From the NCBI RefSeq assembly GCF_949628215.1, contig NC_134276.1, positions 33,901,226 to 33,965,225 on the forward strand: a stretch of 64,000 nucleotides of DNA, read 5' to 3'. Source of the DNA: Phalacrocorax aristotelis (lineage: Eukaryota; Chordata; Aves; Suliformes; Phalacrocoracidae). Each line of letters begins with the position of its first letter. Position 1 is the first letter of the stretch. The position numbers and the translations under genes were made by a program. Positions 48,481 to 60,595 of this stretch are shown in pieces. Under the pieces are notes generated by a model. The model made no database searches and had not been told where the DNA came from. It worked only from the letters and a program-made list of their open reading frames with translations.

Positions 48481-50349
48481 CGGCGTAATGCTGGTTCGGA
48501 GCCTGGGCACTGGGGTTTCCTTCATTTCTCCTCCTGACTGGTTTGAGGAGCCCGAGGACTGGAGGTGGCTGCTTGTTCTAAATCCTGAGACAGCCAAGAA
48601 AGACAGGGGTGGAAGGGAGAGATGAAGGCATGAGAGATAGTTCATGCATAAAAAATAGGGTAAGAAGAAGGAGAAAAATCACTTGGGAAAAGGAAAGGTC
48701 GCACAGAGATGATTCACGCCATCTTAAGAAAGAATATAGGATTTAAGAAGGAGGAAAACATATGTAAAGGACAGGATAAAGAAAAATTCATCTGGGAACA
48801 AAAAACCCAAGCAAACCCAGTAAAAATGCTTTTTATTATTTATATGTTTGCACCTTAGTTGATGTTTGCATATGTTTCAGTATATTTACATTTTGATTTC
48901 CTGAAAATGCTGACACTTAGGATCACAGTTCACCCTTCTGGAAGTCTTCTTCAAGTGATACCTCATATGCTGTAGTTGTCAATCACCATTAGTCTTCCAC
49001 CACAAAATGTAAAATGCTCAATCTCTTTTCACTAGAGCAGTGTAACAGCTCTTCTTATATGCCGGTTTTCCTTCTTTCCAACCTGGTAATGCTGGCAGTG
49101 GAATTGAATTATCTGCAGGTTGCTAAGTGGTGTGACTCAACAAAGAGAATTACTCTTCTTATCTCCTACTTCAAACAACGATTGCTCTTATGAGGCACTG
49201 TTCCGAGCACATAGCATGGTTTTCTGTATCTGATCGATACTCACCAATCCTATAACACCAAAAGGCAACTGCTTTAATTCATCTCTAAGTATCTTTTTAA
49301 ACTACAGCTGCTATTAACCATAAAGGTGAGTTGACCATATATAGCATTTCATTAATCTTAGACAGATGTATAAATTTAGCTTTCTACAGCACAGGAGTCA
49401 TTGGAAGTTGTATGATGATCCATTTGGGAAGAAATATGTTCCTTTTTACTTCTTCATTTAACATATAACATTCGATCATATATGATTAATTTTTTAAGCC
49501 TTCAGTGGAATTGAATTTCTTGTAATCTTAAAAACTATTTTAAAATCAATAATAATGTCCCCATCTAATCATTTTTTGTTCATTGATTTGCATAGAAGTA
49601 ATGCAGAATAGCATGTGACCTGCCACTTTTTCGATTAGCAAACTCAGTTTAATAAATTAAAGGTATTGGAATTTAGGGGTTTTTCCTTAATTTTCCTCTT
49701 CTGCATTTTACTGCTACTTGTTTAAAAAAATCTGGGTCTCTCCTGATGACATAATGCTCTTTGTTAAAAGATAATCAGCCACAACAGAAGAAACATGGTA
49801 TTTGTTTAGGGAAGAAAACTGAACTGGCAGGAAATAAAAAGAAGCCAAACAAATAAGACTTGGAGAAAGTAAAAGGCAAATCTATGAGGTGAAACACTGG
49901 AAAATAATATCTACTTTTTCCAGCTTCTGCATCATTTACTCATATTGAAAAATACCTACTCATGAAAGTAACATCTCTGATTCCAATGGGAGAGTAAAGT
50001 GAATGAGTTACTCATTTCAGCCGCCATGTGTGTTTGGCTGGGCAACCGTAAGAAATACCCATGGGTGGCTCTAAACAAGAACAGCTGCATTGCTCTGAAA
50101 AACTTGACTCAGGACAAAAATTAGCAGAACATTAACAGTAACGAATTTTAACAGTACTTTGCAATTCTGGACCACCAACCAAAAACCAAAGTAGTTTAGA
50201 AGAATTTCTCTAATATCCACGTATACAACAATAATTTACAAAATCTACCTAAGTGGTACCACATAAAATCTGTGTGACATACAGGAGGGTGAGGAATCCC
50301 AAACCTTTTGCTGGCTTAGAGCCAGCTTGTCCACCAGGAATTACATACT
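48481..50349. other. Intergenic sequence upstream of DNAJC15
   Basis: A+T-rich beyond the CpG island. In mammals EPSTI1 lies head-to-head upstream of DNAJC15; I recognised none of its exons here or in the rest of the window. Nothing else supported. Confidence 0.45.
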
Positions 50350-50890
50350 TCACCGCCATCCCTGGGATCAAGGTGAGGCTGAACAACCTGTATTTCCCCA
50401 GATCCTCCTTCTTGTACGTTCAGACAGTGGCTCTATATTCCTCCCAGATCACCTGCCCCTGCTTCCACCTCTTGTACACTTCCTTTTTATATTTGTGTTT
50501 AGTCAAGAGCAGCTTGTTCATCCACGCAGGCTTCTTGCCACTGCTGCCTGGATGGACTGTTCTTAAGCTCTTAGGTAGGGATCCTTGAAAACCAAACAAC
50601 TCTCCTGGACTCCTGTTCAGTACTATATCCATGGGAGCCTTCCCAGCAAATCCCTGAGACCCCAAACAGGTCAAAGTCTGCTCTCCTTAAGTCCAGGATT
50701 GTGATTCTGCAGTTTTGTCCTAATTCTACTCTCTCATGGTCACTGTAGCCAGGTTCTTCCTCAGTTGAAAGTATCAGATCCAGAAAAGCATCTCCCCTTA
50801 TCAGGTCCTTGATCACCTCTGCAAGGTAGTTACCATCAATGCACTCAGGAAACATGTCATTGTAAGGGTAGCAAAATTTGGCCTTTGAAG
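50350..50890 (-). mobile_element. Rearranged CR1 fragment with internal deletions
   Basis: Minus-strand CR1 ORF2 pieces. From right to left they are the end of the endonuclease domain (LAEVIKDLIRGDAFLDLILS, then [27 protein letters not shown]), the linker ([36 protein letters not shown]), and then a jump directly to the start of the RT region ('YKKEDLG.YR..SLT.IPG', about 50350-50410). Roughly half a kilobase expected between the linker and the RT is missing, and a short stretch of endonuclease (about 15 residues after LDLIL) is also deleted. It is frameshifted and dead. Confidence 0.82.
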
Positions 50891-53800
50891 TCACTGGGCC
50901 ATACTATGGTCCATCCAAATACATCTAGGCAAGCTCTGAAAGTCTTCCTCATATCACCAGCTAAGCTACTAGTACCAATTTCTGGACAGTGAGACTCAGG
51001 AAGAATATAGATTAAGCAGAGCCAACCAGATAATCAACATGAGGAAAAGAAATCTTTTGCTGGAAGCGAAAGAGAGTAGGTTGTTTCCCTTCAAATCAGG
51101 GAGAGGTGGAACAAAAGCAGCTGGGTCTTTGGTTATGGTTCTCTCCCAGAGCTCCTCTCAGCATGGCACAGCTGCGTGCTACACTATGCACAGGATGGTG
51201 CTGGTAGAGACAATCTGTCCATTACTATTTTAATTTAATCCTAAACACTGGTGTGTTCCAGCATATTGTCACTATTAATGTGTAGCAATGTTGTCCATAT
51301 TTGTTATGCCATTTAAGTTAATTGTCTGCATACTCTTCCTGTAAATGACTTTCCTAAACAGTCTGTGCTACAGTATTCCATGTTGCAGTCAGGATCAATG
51401 CTGGCAAAAGCCTCTGTCAGGAATGAAGGAGAATCTAGAAACAGATATCAGATTAAATCTTATGAAATTGATAACAAGGAGGGGGGCCTTTTGGATTTAC
51501 TTTTTACGGCTGACAATTTCCAGTGTACCTGTACGTGTAGCACTTGACCAGCAACATTAGAATGGCAGGGACTAAAGTTTCATGCCAAAGATTAAAGTTT
51601 CTGAGGTCAGGCAGAGAAGAGAGTATAATTGAGAGTGATCAAGGAGATCATAAGGCGTATCATATAAAATTGGTAGAGTCAGTACTTGAGCCTTGCTGAG
51701 TTGTCCTGTGCATACAAATGAATAAAGAATAAATCTTTGCAGCCACTGCACCAGGATTAGAGATTAGAAGAGTTCATTGCTCCTAAAAGCATTTGTATGT
51801 TTCTTTAATTACCACAATATAATATAAAAGCAAAAAGAGGCATGAGCTGTGGACTTCTACTGATTTAAGTAATGTATTCTGAAACATTAAAAAATAAAGA
51901 ATATAATGTTCTTTCTAGATACTGTAATAATTGTCTATATGACACTTTTGGTTGACCAGGTACCACAGGGAAGTATATTATACAAAATCCTAAGATGGAA
52001 CTAATCATGGCCTTCAGGAATTACAAGAGGACAATTATTCCTTGAAGAAGATGATATATACTGCAAGAGGCTCAGGTATCTTGTGTGAATAAGAGTGTTA
52101 ATTTATGTGCAAGTAAATCTCCTCTGCTTTAAAAAAGATATTTTTCTCTTAAAAGAAAGATATATTCAGGAATTTTACAAATATTATTTGGATTTTGTCC
52201 AGAATTCTCAATTACTTTTTCCTTCTGGTCACTATGCTAGAGCAGTAGGAGTCCTTTGTTTCTGATAGCATTTGTGTAGTTTACCAGTTAATTTTGCCTT
52301 TTCCAATAGATTTGGTGCAGGCATTTTTAATGGCATAAAACATTCATTTGTAGTCCTGATTGTTTTTATAACATCAGACCTTTAAAATAGCCCTGCTTTA
52401 TTATTTGGTAGTTTTTTACATGGCAATATAGATATGCATAGCACTCTCCAGGCATAAGAATACTCCTGAAATGTAGCAGTAATTTTCGGGCACTACTTCA
52501 GGACCTCAATACAGCAAGTTCTGGACATCAGGTCAATTATATTTTCAATCTCCACTTCCTTTTACTGAAGTAGTATTAGCTAAAGGAGAGGTGGACCTGC
52601 TCTGATCCTGAAGGATACTGCAGAGAAAGCAAGGGTCAATTTTCTTTCAGAGAGTGGAAGATGATAGTTTTTGACAGGTGCCGTCAATTTCAGCTTTTTG
52701 CAATAAAATGGGAAGCGTATGCGGCATTTTACATCTCCTAAATAGATTACCCAACACATGCACAGACACGCACATTTATTAAAGCTAATGGCATTCTTTC
52801 TGCTGAGCCTGACAAATTCCTGTCCTAGATCTAAACAAGAAAAAATCTTGGCCAAATGTTGACATTTCACCCTCCTTCTAGGGGTACCTCTTCAGGGAGC
52901 AGAGAAATTTCTTTTCTTAAGCATCCTGAGCTGTAACAATTAGTGCTATCAACCTGGCAGAGCACACTGTCCTCACAACAGAGCAATGTTGCTCCTAATG
53001 AAGGATTTTATGTGAAGTCCACAAAACTAAAAGCGATACTACAGCATTCATTCATATTAATGTTTTGTGGGTTAGGTCTATGGTGAGCTCAGATATTTCA
53101 CTTGCCATACGCATGTTTCAGATCAAGTATTTTAAAAAGTCGAGCTGAACGTTATTTGTCCAGTTTAAGGTTTTCTGTTCACAACTAATTGTACATCAAG
53201 CTAGAGTATTCAGCGGAAAACCTTGGTAAAGTAAAATGCATCTTTAAAAATTCAAATTTTTATTTGCTATCGTGGTATAAAAAAACAGCGTGCAGTGCTA
53301 ATTATAGATATGCTTCTAGGTATATTTGCCATCCCTTGTCATTGCCCTAAAATACAGGGAGATGTTCCTAATGATCAATTCCATATATATGCTCTGTAGT
53401 GTATTCAGCTGTGTGTCTTACCTACTTAGCCAAAATATCCAGGGAAAAAGCTAAGCATGTGAGCCTTGAGCATCATACTCAGCTGTAGGACTAAGTATTT
53501 TAGCTTATGGCAAAGGAAAAGGCAGTTCTCCAGCAGTCAAGGCCGCCTGACTCCATTTGCTGGCTCCTGGGAAAAATAGAGAGTGGGCTGTAGGAAAGCT
53601 AGCCTGTCCTGGCTGTCTTCCTCAAAAATCTCCTGCAGTTTGATGCTTTTCTTCAGGTTTTAGGCTTATAGTCTCCTTGGATTAAATGAAAATCTTAGCT
53701 TTTAATGAAAAGTGTCCATGGTTGTGGAAAAAACTTAAAAATGCAAAACCTTAAAATCCATGAACCAACAGTGAAATCGTAAAGAACGAACAAGTTTTCA

Positions 53801-54880
53801 GGGAAGGAGAGGTGGGGAACATGGCATTGTCTTAAATGCTTATTTTCTTTCTCTTTTTAAATCCTGTTATTTTCGCAGAAGAGTTTTATCCCATCCAACA
53901 TTCCCAAAGAAAGGATTAAGTGGCTGACCAGGATTCTGAGTATCCTTTTTAGTTAGAAAGGATCTCTAATAGCTCTCATTTGGTATAGTACATGGTGCTG
54001 CCAAGTTGGAAATAAAGGTTCAGTATAGAATGTTCCTCTGCAGAAGTTATTTTGTTTTCTTACTGTAATTTAATGAAAAACACAGGTGAAGGAGGGAAAT
54101 AATGTGATTCTTAATATTTTATACGTCCACTGAAGTATTCCCAAAGCAAAAGAAAGATAATTTTCTATCGAGGACTTTCCTCCCACAAAATAATAATAAA
54201 AAAAATTGTTAATAGCTGGAGGCAATAGAGCTTCACAGACAAAAAAAGCTGTATTTTGACAGATGTCTTTTCTCACCGTTTCCTTGTTTTCTCCCCTCCT
54301 TCCTTGCAGGGGGGGCAGTAGCCACTAGCTGTGTGGGTGCTTGCCTGCTAGCAAGGGCCAATGCACCACAACATCTGACCCAGTTAGGGATGTGAGACAA
54401 CTACATACATAAACTGTTGGATAGAATAGGCAGCCAATATTTGGTGGGTCTAGAAAAATATAAGTACTGAGTTAAAATTCATATGGAGGATTTGGGAAGG
54501 GCTGAGATTTGGTGGGGGTTGCATGTTTCAAGAAGCTGAATACAATGGCATTCTGGTACTTAGGAAGCACAGACTCTTTAGCATCTATTTAGTATCTACA
54601 ATGCTAAATAAAATAGAGCCAGAGACTAATCCTTTGTCCTAAATCCAGCTAGCACAGACTTGCTTATATATATGCTGCCTAAGACTGGCTTCCACTAGAC
54701 TAGGAGGAGCCTAAGTGGCTGGGAGAAGCCTAGTGGAGGCAATATGCATGTCCTTCCTATATAACACTTAAGCTTCAAGTGTCCTGAGAGCATCAGGTGG
54801 TACTGCTGTGACCCTAAAACTTAATTATTATTTCAGCTTAATGTGTCTGAAGTAATATGAATGATTTATTGCAGCCCATC
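50891..54880. other. Intergenic sequence, no gene seen
   Basis: A+T-rich, about 4 kb. A possible imperfect hairpin lies at 54686-54742. No exon, RNA gene or long repeat recognised. Confidence 0.45.
54686..54742. repeat. Imperfect inverted repeat
   Basis: Arms 54686-54698 (TGGCTTCCACTAG) and 54730-54742 (CTAGTGGAGGCAA) pair over 13 positions with one mismatch and one G-T wobble, around a 31-nt loop. It is suggestive of a stem-loop but short. Confidence 0.35.
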
Positions 54881-55464
54881 TGTTGTGGTTTAGCCCCAGT
54901 CAGCAACTAAGCACCATGCAGCTGCTCGCTCACTCCCCTGCAGTGCAATGGGGGAGAGAATCAGAGGGGTAAAAGTGAGAAAACTCATGGTTTGAGATAA
55001 AAAAGGTTTACTAGGTAAAGCAAAAGCTGCATGCACAAGCAAAACAAAACAAGGAATTTATTCACTACTTCCCATTGGCCGGCAGGGCTGATGTTCAGCC
55101 ATCTCCAGGAAAGCAGGACTCCATTACGCATAATAGTTACTTGGGAAGACAAATGCCATAGCTCTGAATGTCCCCTCCTTCCTTCTTCTTCCCCCCAGCT
55201 TTAAATTCTGAGTATGGCGTCATATGGTATGGAATACCCCTTTGATCAGCTGGGATCAGCTGTCCCAGCTGTGCCTCCTCCCAGCACCTTGTGCACCTGG
55301 CAGAGCTTGGGAAGCTGAAAAAGTCCTTGACTAGTGTAAGCACCACTTAGCAACAACTAAAATATCTCTGCATTATTAACAATCTTTTTAGCACAAATCC
55401 AAAACATAGCCCCATCCTAGCTACTATGGAGAAAATCAACTCTATCCCAGCCAAAACCAGGACA
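54881..55464 (-). mobile_element. Solo LTR of an avian endogenous retrovirus
   Basis: A 584-bp block whose minus strand begins TGTCCTGGTTTTGGCTGGGA and ends CTAAACCACAACA, a widespread avian LTR sequence I recognise. Flanks are ccatc (54876-54880) and ccgtc (55465-55469), a 5-bp target duplication with one transition, fitting an ERVL-like class. A minus-strand AATAAA is at 55057-55062. The TATA region near 55200 has decayed to TTTAAAG. No internal retroviral genes adjoin, so it is a solo LTR. Confidence 0.88.
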
Positions 55465-56929
55465 CCGTCAAAAGTTGTGGTTCGGTAACATGAAACTGAA
55501 GGGCTGATGAATGACACTCTGCGGAGTATGACACAGATGTACATTGGATGTGTTTGAGATGCAGAGATGGCTGGGACAGTGGTGGAGGGATGTTTAGGGT
55601 GGCGGAAACTAAACCTGGTAAAGTCATATTCATACTGACTTTCTGGGGGTTGTACCTGGCATAAAACATCCTCAGAGCCAGGCCTGGACATTGTTCTAGA
55701 GACAGCTAGTTTGGGTTGTCCAAAACAGAGATAAGAAATGAATGAGCATTGAAGTGACTGAGCTTCTAGTGCTTGGGTTTACTGTATATCCCCCTTTTTG
55801 AGCAATATAGATATAAACTACTTAGATTCTACAGTTACTGTTTGCAGCCAAAACTTTCTACATTTCAACAGGAAACAGATATTAGATCTGAATTGTACAT
55901 AACAATGTGAGATTGAAGATACAGCAGTAGTGGCCACATTAATTATAATCCATTTTTGCAATTAAATTTGGGTTATTAAGACATCAATCTGCCTGGGTTA
56001 CAAAGAATCCTGATGTTGAAGCTGGATTTTTACCAAATATGGTGCCTGTAGGCACAGCTGTTACCCCACAAATCTTTGCAGTCCTCAGACATGACTCTTA
56101 TCATTTACACTGCCTCTATTCTCTCTGCACTTCATGTATTTACCCTGCAGTCCTACATAAGGGACTAAGCTTGGTACTTGCTTTCATTTGCCAGCACCTC
56201 ATATAAAAACCCCATTTATATTAGTGAAGAGGAGGGGGAACCTGGGTTAAGAGACCTTCCCCAGGCCCTGCCTTTAGCAGGTGGCAGCCCACATGAAGCA
56301 TGACAGCAAGCCACAAGCCTTCTGGCCTACCTGAACACCTTCTTGGACAACTCAGGGGATGACTCAGGTTGTCAAGTGCCATGCATTTGATTTCTGGTAA
56401 AAGCCCAATTACTATCCAGGATGAAATGTCTGTGTTCTTCACAGAGACCAGAGGTAAAGAATAAGCCCACACAGCTGCTCCCAAGGCTGTGAGGCCTTTT
56501 GCTCTTTTAGCAATTCCTGAAAACATCTGGCAGAGGAGATGCTCTCTCCCACACCAGACTGGAACACTCCAAAGCAAGAAACTGCCTATGTTGGCAACAT
56601 CAAGAGTTGCCTTGCAGCTATGACCCAGCAGTTGTCTTACACACTAGACATATTCCTTTGTCCGCAGTGTATGGATTTAAACAATGTGGGTCAAAGAGGA
56701 CTATTGCCTGCTCTGGCCTCCTGGCAGTTCCCAAACAAGGATGGCCTGTGTGAGCAAACACTCTTGATTAATGGCCCAGGCAGCTAAAAAGCAGCGGGTA
56801 CCCATCCACCCCAGCTGAGCCAGCTCCTTAAAAAATGTCCCAGAGGCCAATTCTTCCCATCAGAAACCAAAAAAAGAGACTGCACTGCCAACGTGGGATG
56901 ACTTCTGCATATGTCTCAATGAATGCCAC
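55465..56929. other. Intergenic sequence, no gene seen
   Basis: Moderately A+T-rich with several ORFs of 75-120 codons that have no recognisable domain. Nothing supported. Confidence 0.4.
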
Positions 56930-57490
56930 ATCGTTGTCTTGAGAGAGATTGGGATTAGAGAGATCAAGAGATCAGGGCCATGGGTTCTGCCAGGAGCCTG
57001 CTCGAGCACAGGTTTCCATGGGGTCACAGCCTCCTTTGGGCATCCACCTGCTCTAGCATGGGGTTATCCACAGGGGCTGCAAGCGAATATCTGCTCCGCC
57101 ATTAACCTCCATGGGCTGCAGGGGGACAGCCTACCTCATCGTGGTCTTCACCGCAGGCTGCAGGGAAATCTCTGCTTCAGCACCTGGAGCACCTCCTCCC
57201 CTTCCTTTTTCAGTGACCTTGGTGTCTGCAGAGTTGTTTCTTATGTATCCTCACTCCTCTCTCCCGCTGCAATTGTGCAGCCGTTTTCCCCCCTTCTTAA
57301 TTACGTTATCCCAGAAGCACTACCACCATCACTCATTGCCTCGTCCTTGACCAGCAAGCGACGGGTCCATCTTGGAGCTGGCTGGCATGGGCTCTATCAG
57401 ACATAGGGGAAGCTTCTAGCAGCTTCTCACAGAAACCACCCCTGTAGCCCCCACCACTACCAAAGCCTTACCATGCAAACCCAATACACT
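56930..57490. repeat. Avian interspersed repeat, probably LTR-derived
   Basis: G+C-richer block that I recognise as a recurrent bird-genome repeat, ending near 'ccaccactaccaaagcc' and 'gcaaacccaatac' (about 57449-57490). It contains imperfect internal repetition: 'ggctgca' followed by 'atctctgct'-like text recurs near 57075, 57113 and 57157. A 155-codon plus-strand ORF (56939-57406) runs through it but lacks any domain. I assign it to an LTR-type element from memory of the sequence only; no TG...CA ends or target duplication were established. Confidence 0.5.
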
Positions 57491-57610
57491 TGGCCACAAA
57501 AGTATCGCTTCAACAATGTGGTTTTAGTGCAGCTTGATCAGCTGAGGACAAAAAGTGACAGGATCTGCATGCGTGGGGCTGAAATTGCCTACGTCTGCTG
57601 CATAAAGCTT

Positions 57611-60595
57611 GAATCACAGAATCACAGAATGGCAGGGGTTGGAAGGGACCTCTGGAGATCATCTTGTCCAACCCCCCTGATTGAGCAGGGACACCTAGAG
57701 CAGGGGGCACAGGAACGTGTCCAGGTGGGTTCTGAATGTCTCCAGGGAAGGAGATTCCACAACCTCCCTGGGCAGCCTGTGCCACTGCTCTGGCACCCTC
57801 ACAGGAAAGAAGTTTTTTCTCATATTGAGGTGGAACTTCCTGTGTTCCAACTTGTGCCTGTTGCCCCTTGTCCTGTCACTGGGCACTAATGAAAAAAGCC
57901 TAGTCCCATCATCCTGACACCCACCCTTTAAATATTTATAGGTATTTAAGAAATCTTCCCTCAGTCTTTTCTTCTCCAGGCTGAACAAACCCAAGTCTCT
58001 CAGGCTTTCCTCATAAGGGAGACGCTTCAGTCCCCAATCATCTTTGTAGCTCTCTGCTGGACTTGCTCAAGCAGTCCCACATTCTTCTTAAACTGGAGGG
58101 CCCAAAACTGGACACAATACTCCAAATGTGGTCTCACTAGGGCAGAGTAGAGGGGGAGGATAACCTCTCTTGATCTGCTGGCCACACTTCTTTTAATGCA
58201 GCCCAGGATATTGTTGGCCTTCTTGGCCACAAGGGTACATTGCTGGTTCATGGTCAGCTCATTGTCCACCAGCACTGCCAGGTCCTTCTCAACAGAGCCG
58301 CTTTCCAGTAGTTCAGCCCCCAGTCTGTACTGGTGCATGGAGTTGCTCCTCTGCAGGTGCAGGACCTTGCATTTGCTTTTGTTGAATTTCATGAGGTTCC
58401 CCTTGGCCCAGCTCTCGAGCCTGTCCAGGTCTCGCTGGATGGCAGCACAGCCTTCTGGTGTATCAGCCACTCCTCCCAGCTTGGTATCATCAGTGAACTT
58501 GCTGAGGTTGCACTCTGTCCCATTGTCCAGGTCATTGATGAATATGTTGAACAGGACTGGACCCAGCACAGACCCCTGGGGAACACCACTAGTGAGAGGC
58601 CTCCATCCAGACTCTGATCCATTGATCACAACCCTCTGAGTTCTGTTGCTGAGCCAGTTCTCTATCCACTTCACTGTCCACTCATCCAACCCACACCTCC
58701 TTAGCTTGCCTGTGAGGAGGCTATGGGAGACAGTGTCGAATGCCTTATTGAAGTCAAGATAGACAACACCCACTGCTCTCCCTTCATTGACCCAGTCAGT
58801 CACGCCATCATAGAAGGCTATCAGGTTGGTCAAGCACGATCTTCCCTTGGTGAATCCATGTTGACTACTTCTGATAGTCTTCTTGTCCTCTACATGCCTG
58901 GAGATGACCTCCAGGATGAACTGCTCCATCACCTTTCCGGGGATAGAGGTGAGGCTGACTGGCCTATAGTTCCCCAGGTCCTCCTTGCCCTTTTTGAAGA
59001 TTGGAGTGACATTTGCTTTCCTCCAGTCCTCAGGCACCTCTACTGTCCTCCATGACCTTTCAAAGATGATGGAGAGTGGCTCAGCAAGAACATCTGCCAG
59101 CTCCCTTAGCACTCGCAGGTACATCCCATGAAGGCCCATGGATTTGCGAGGATCCAGTTTGCACAGGTGATCTCTGACCCAATCCTTCTCAACCAATGGT
59201 ACGTCTTCCTTTCTCCAGATTTGTCCTCTCTTTGCTGGGGGCTGAGATGCCTGAGGGCCAGCCTTAGCAGTAAAGACCGAGGCAAAGAAGGCATTGAGTA
59301 ACTCCGCCTTCTCTGCATCCTGTGTCGCCAGGGCCCGTTCCTTGTTCAGCAGTGGGCCCACTGTATCCCCAGTCTTCTTTTTACTGCTGATGTATTTAAA
59401 GAAGCCCTTCTTGTTATCTTTGACATGCATTGCCAGATTTAATTCCAAGTGGGCCTTGGCCTTCCTCGTCGAATATCTGCACACCCTGACAACATTCCTA
59501 TATTCCTTCCAAGTGGCCAGTCCCTTTATCCACATACTGTGAACCTCCTTCTTCCATTTGAGTTTCTCTGGAAGCTCTTTGCTCATCCTTTCAGGTCTCC
59601 TGGCTCCTCTGCCTGACTTCTTCCTCCTGTGGTTGTACCAATCTTGAGCTTGGAGGAAGTCATCCTTGAATACTGTCCAGCTCTCTTGGACCCCCCTGCC
59701 TTCCAGAGCCCTAGCCCATGGGATTCCTCCTAGCAGGTCTTTGAAGAGGCCAAAGCTGGCCCTCTTGAAGTCCAAGGTTGTAACCTGACTCATAGCCCTG
59801 CTTCTACCACGCAGTATCCTAAACTCAACCATCTCATGGTCACTGCAGCCAAGGCTGCCCCCAACTCTTACATCTTCAACCAGCCCTTCCTTGTTTGTTA
59901 GGATAAGGTCAAGCAGCACATCTCACCTCATTGGCTCCTCCACCACTTGCGTCAAAAAGTTGTCCCTGATGCTCTGCAGGAACCTTCTGGATCGTGCGTG
60001 GCTCCCTGTGTTGCTTTTCCAGCAAATATCAGGGTGGTTGAAGTCCCCCATGAGGACCAGGGCCTGTGATTGTGAGGCTACTTCCAGCTGTCTGTAGAAG
60101 GCTTCATCAGCTTCCTCTTCTTGGTCAGGTGGCCTGTAGCAAACGCCCACAACGGTGTCACCCATATTTTGCTGTCCCTTAATTTTTACCCACAAGCTCT
60201 CAACGTGTTCTCCTTCCACTCCAAGGCAGAGCTCAGTGCATTCCAGTTGCTCCCTCACATAAAAAGCAACTCCCCCACCTCACCTTGCTGGTCTGTCTTT
60301 CCTGAAAAGCCTGTAGCCATCTACAACCACATTCCAGTCATGTGAGCTATCCCACCGTGTCTCTGTGATTGCAATGAGATCATGGCCCTGCGACCGCACA
60401 CAGACCTCTAGTTCCTCCTGTTTATTCCCCATGCTGCGTGCGTTGGTGTACAGGCATTTCAGAAAGGTGCTTGAGCACACAGGTTTTCCCAGAGGGGTGT
60501 ACAAGGACCCACTACAGCTATGCAAACCCTTGAGGTGGTTGGTATCCTTGAGTAGCATTACTAGTTCTTTTTTTCTTGGGTCAGGAGCTGCTAAA
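57611..60595 (-). mobile_element. Long CR1 retrotransposon with nearly complete ORF2
   Basis: The 3' end is at 57611, with two copies of the 'gaatcacaga' tail. Moving right, the element covers the 3' UTR, the RT domain, the linker and the endonuclease domain as far as its start (FLKCLYTNARSMGNKQEELE, about 60418-60477) and a further 25-30 residues. The right (5') limit near 60595 is an estimate. The single ORF2 reading is interrupted by only two in-frame TGA codons and one 1-base deletion, so this is the best-preserved CR1 in the window. ORF1 and the promoter are absent. Confidence 0.93.
57695..60558 (-). pseudogene. CR1 ORF2 (endonuclease and reverse transcriptase), three disabling lesions
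   Basis: Endonuclease (AP-endonuclease-like): 60280-60558 has YTNARSMGNKQEE and LIAITETRWDSSHDW; after a TGA at 60280-60282 it continues in the same frame with GVAFYVREQLE, VVGVCYRPPDQE, LMGDFNHPDICW. A second TGA at 59923-59925 precedes [12 protein letters not shown] and [11 protein letters not shown]. Linker and RT: 58027-59919 has [55 protein letters not shown] and [10 protein letters not shown], with threonine for the FADD alanine (58492-58494). A 1-base deletion near 58035 shifts the last part to the frame of 57695-57994 (MGLFSLEKKRLREDFLNTYK). Total length is about 950 codons, near a full-length CR1 ORF2. Confidence 0.92.

Noticed and set aside
58196-59542. Plus-strand ORFs of 82-147 codons across the long CR1
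   Set aside because: They are antisense to the conserved ORF2 frame and have no domain of their own.
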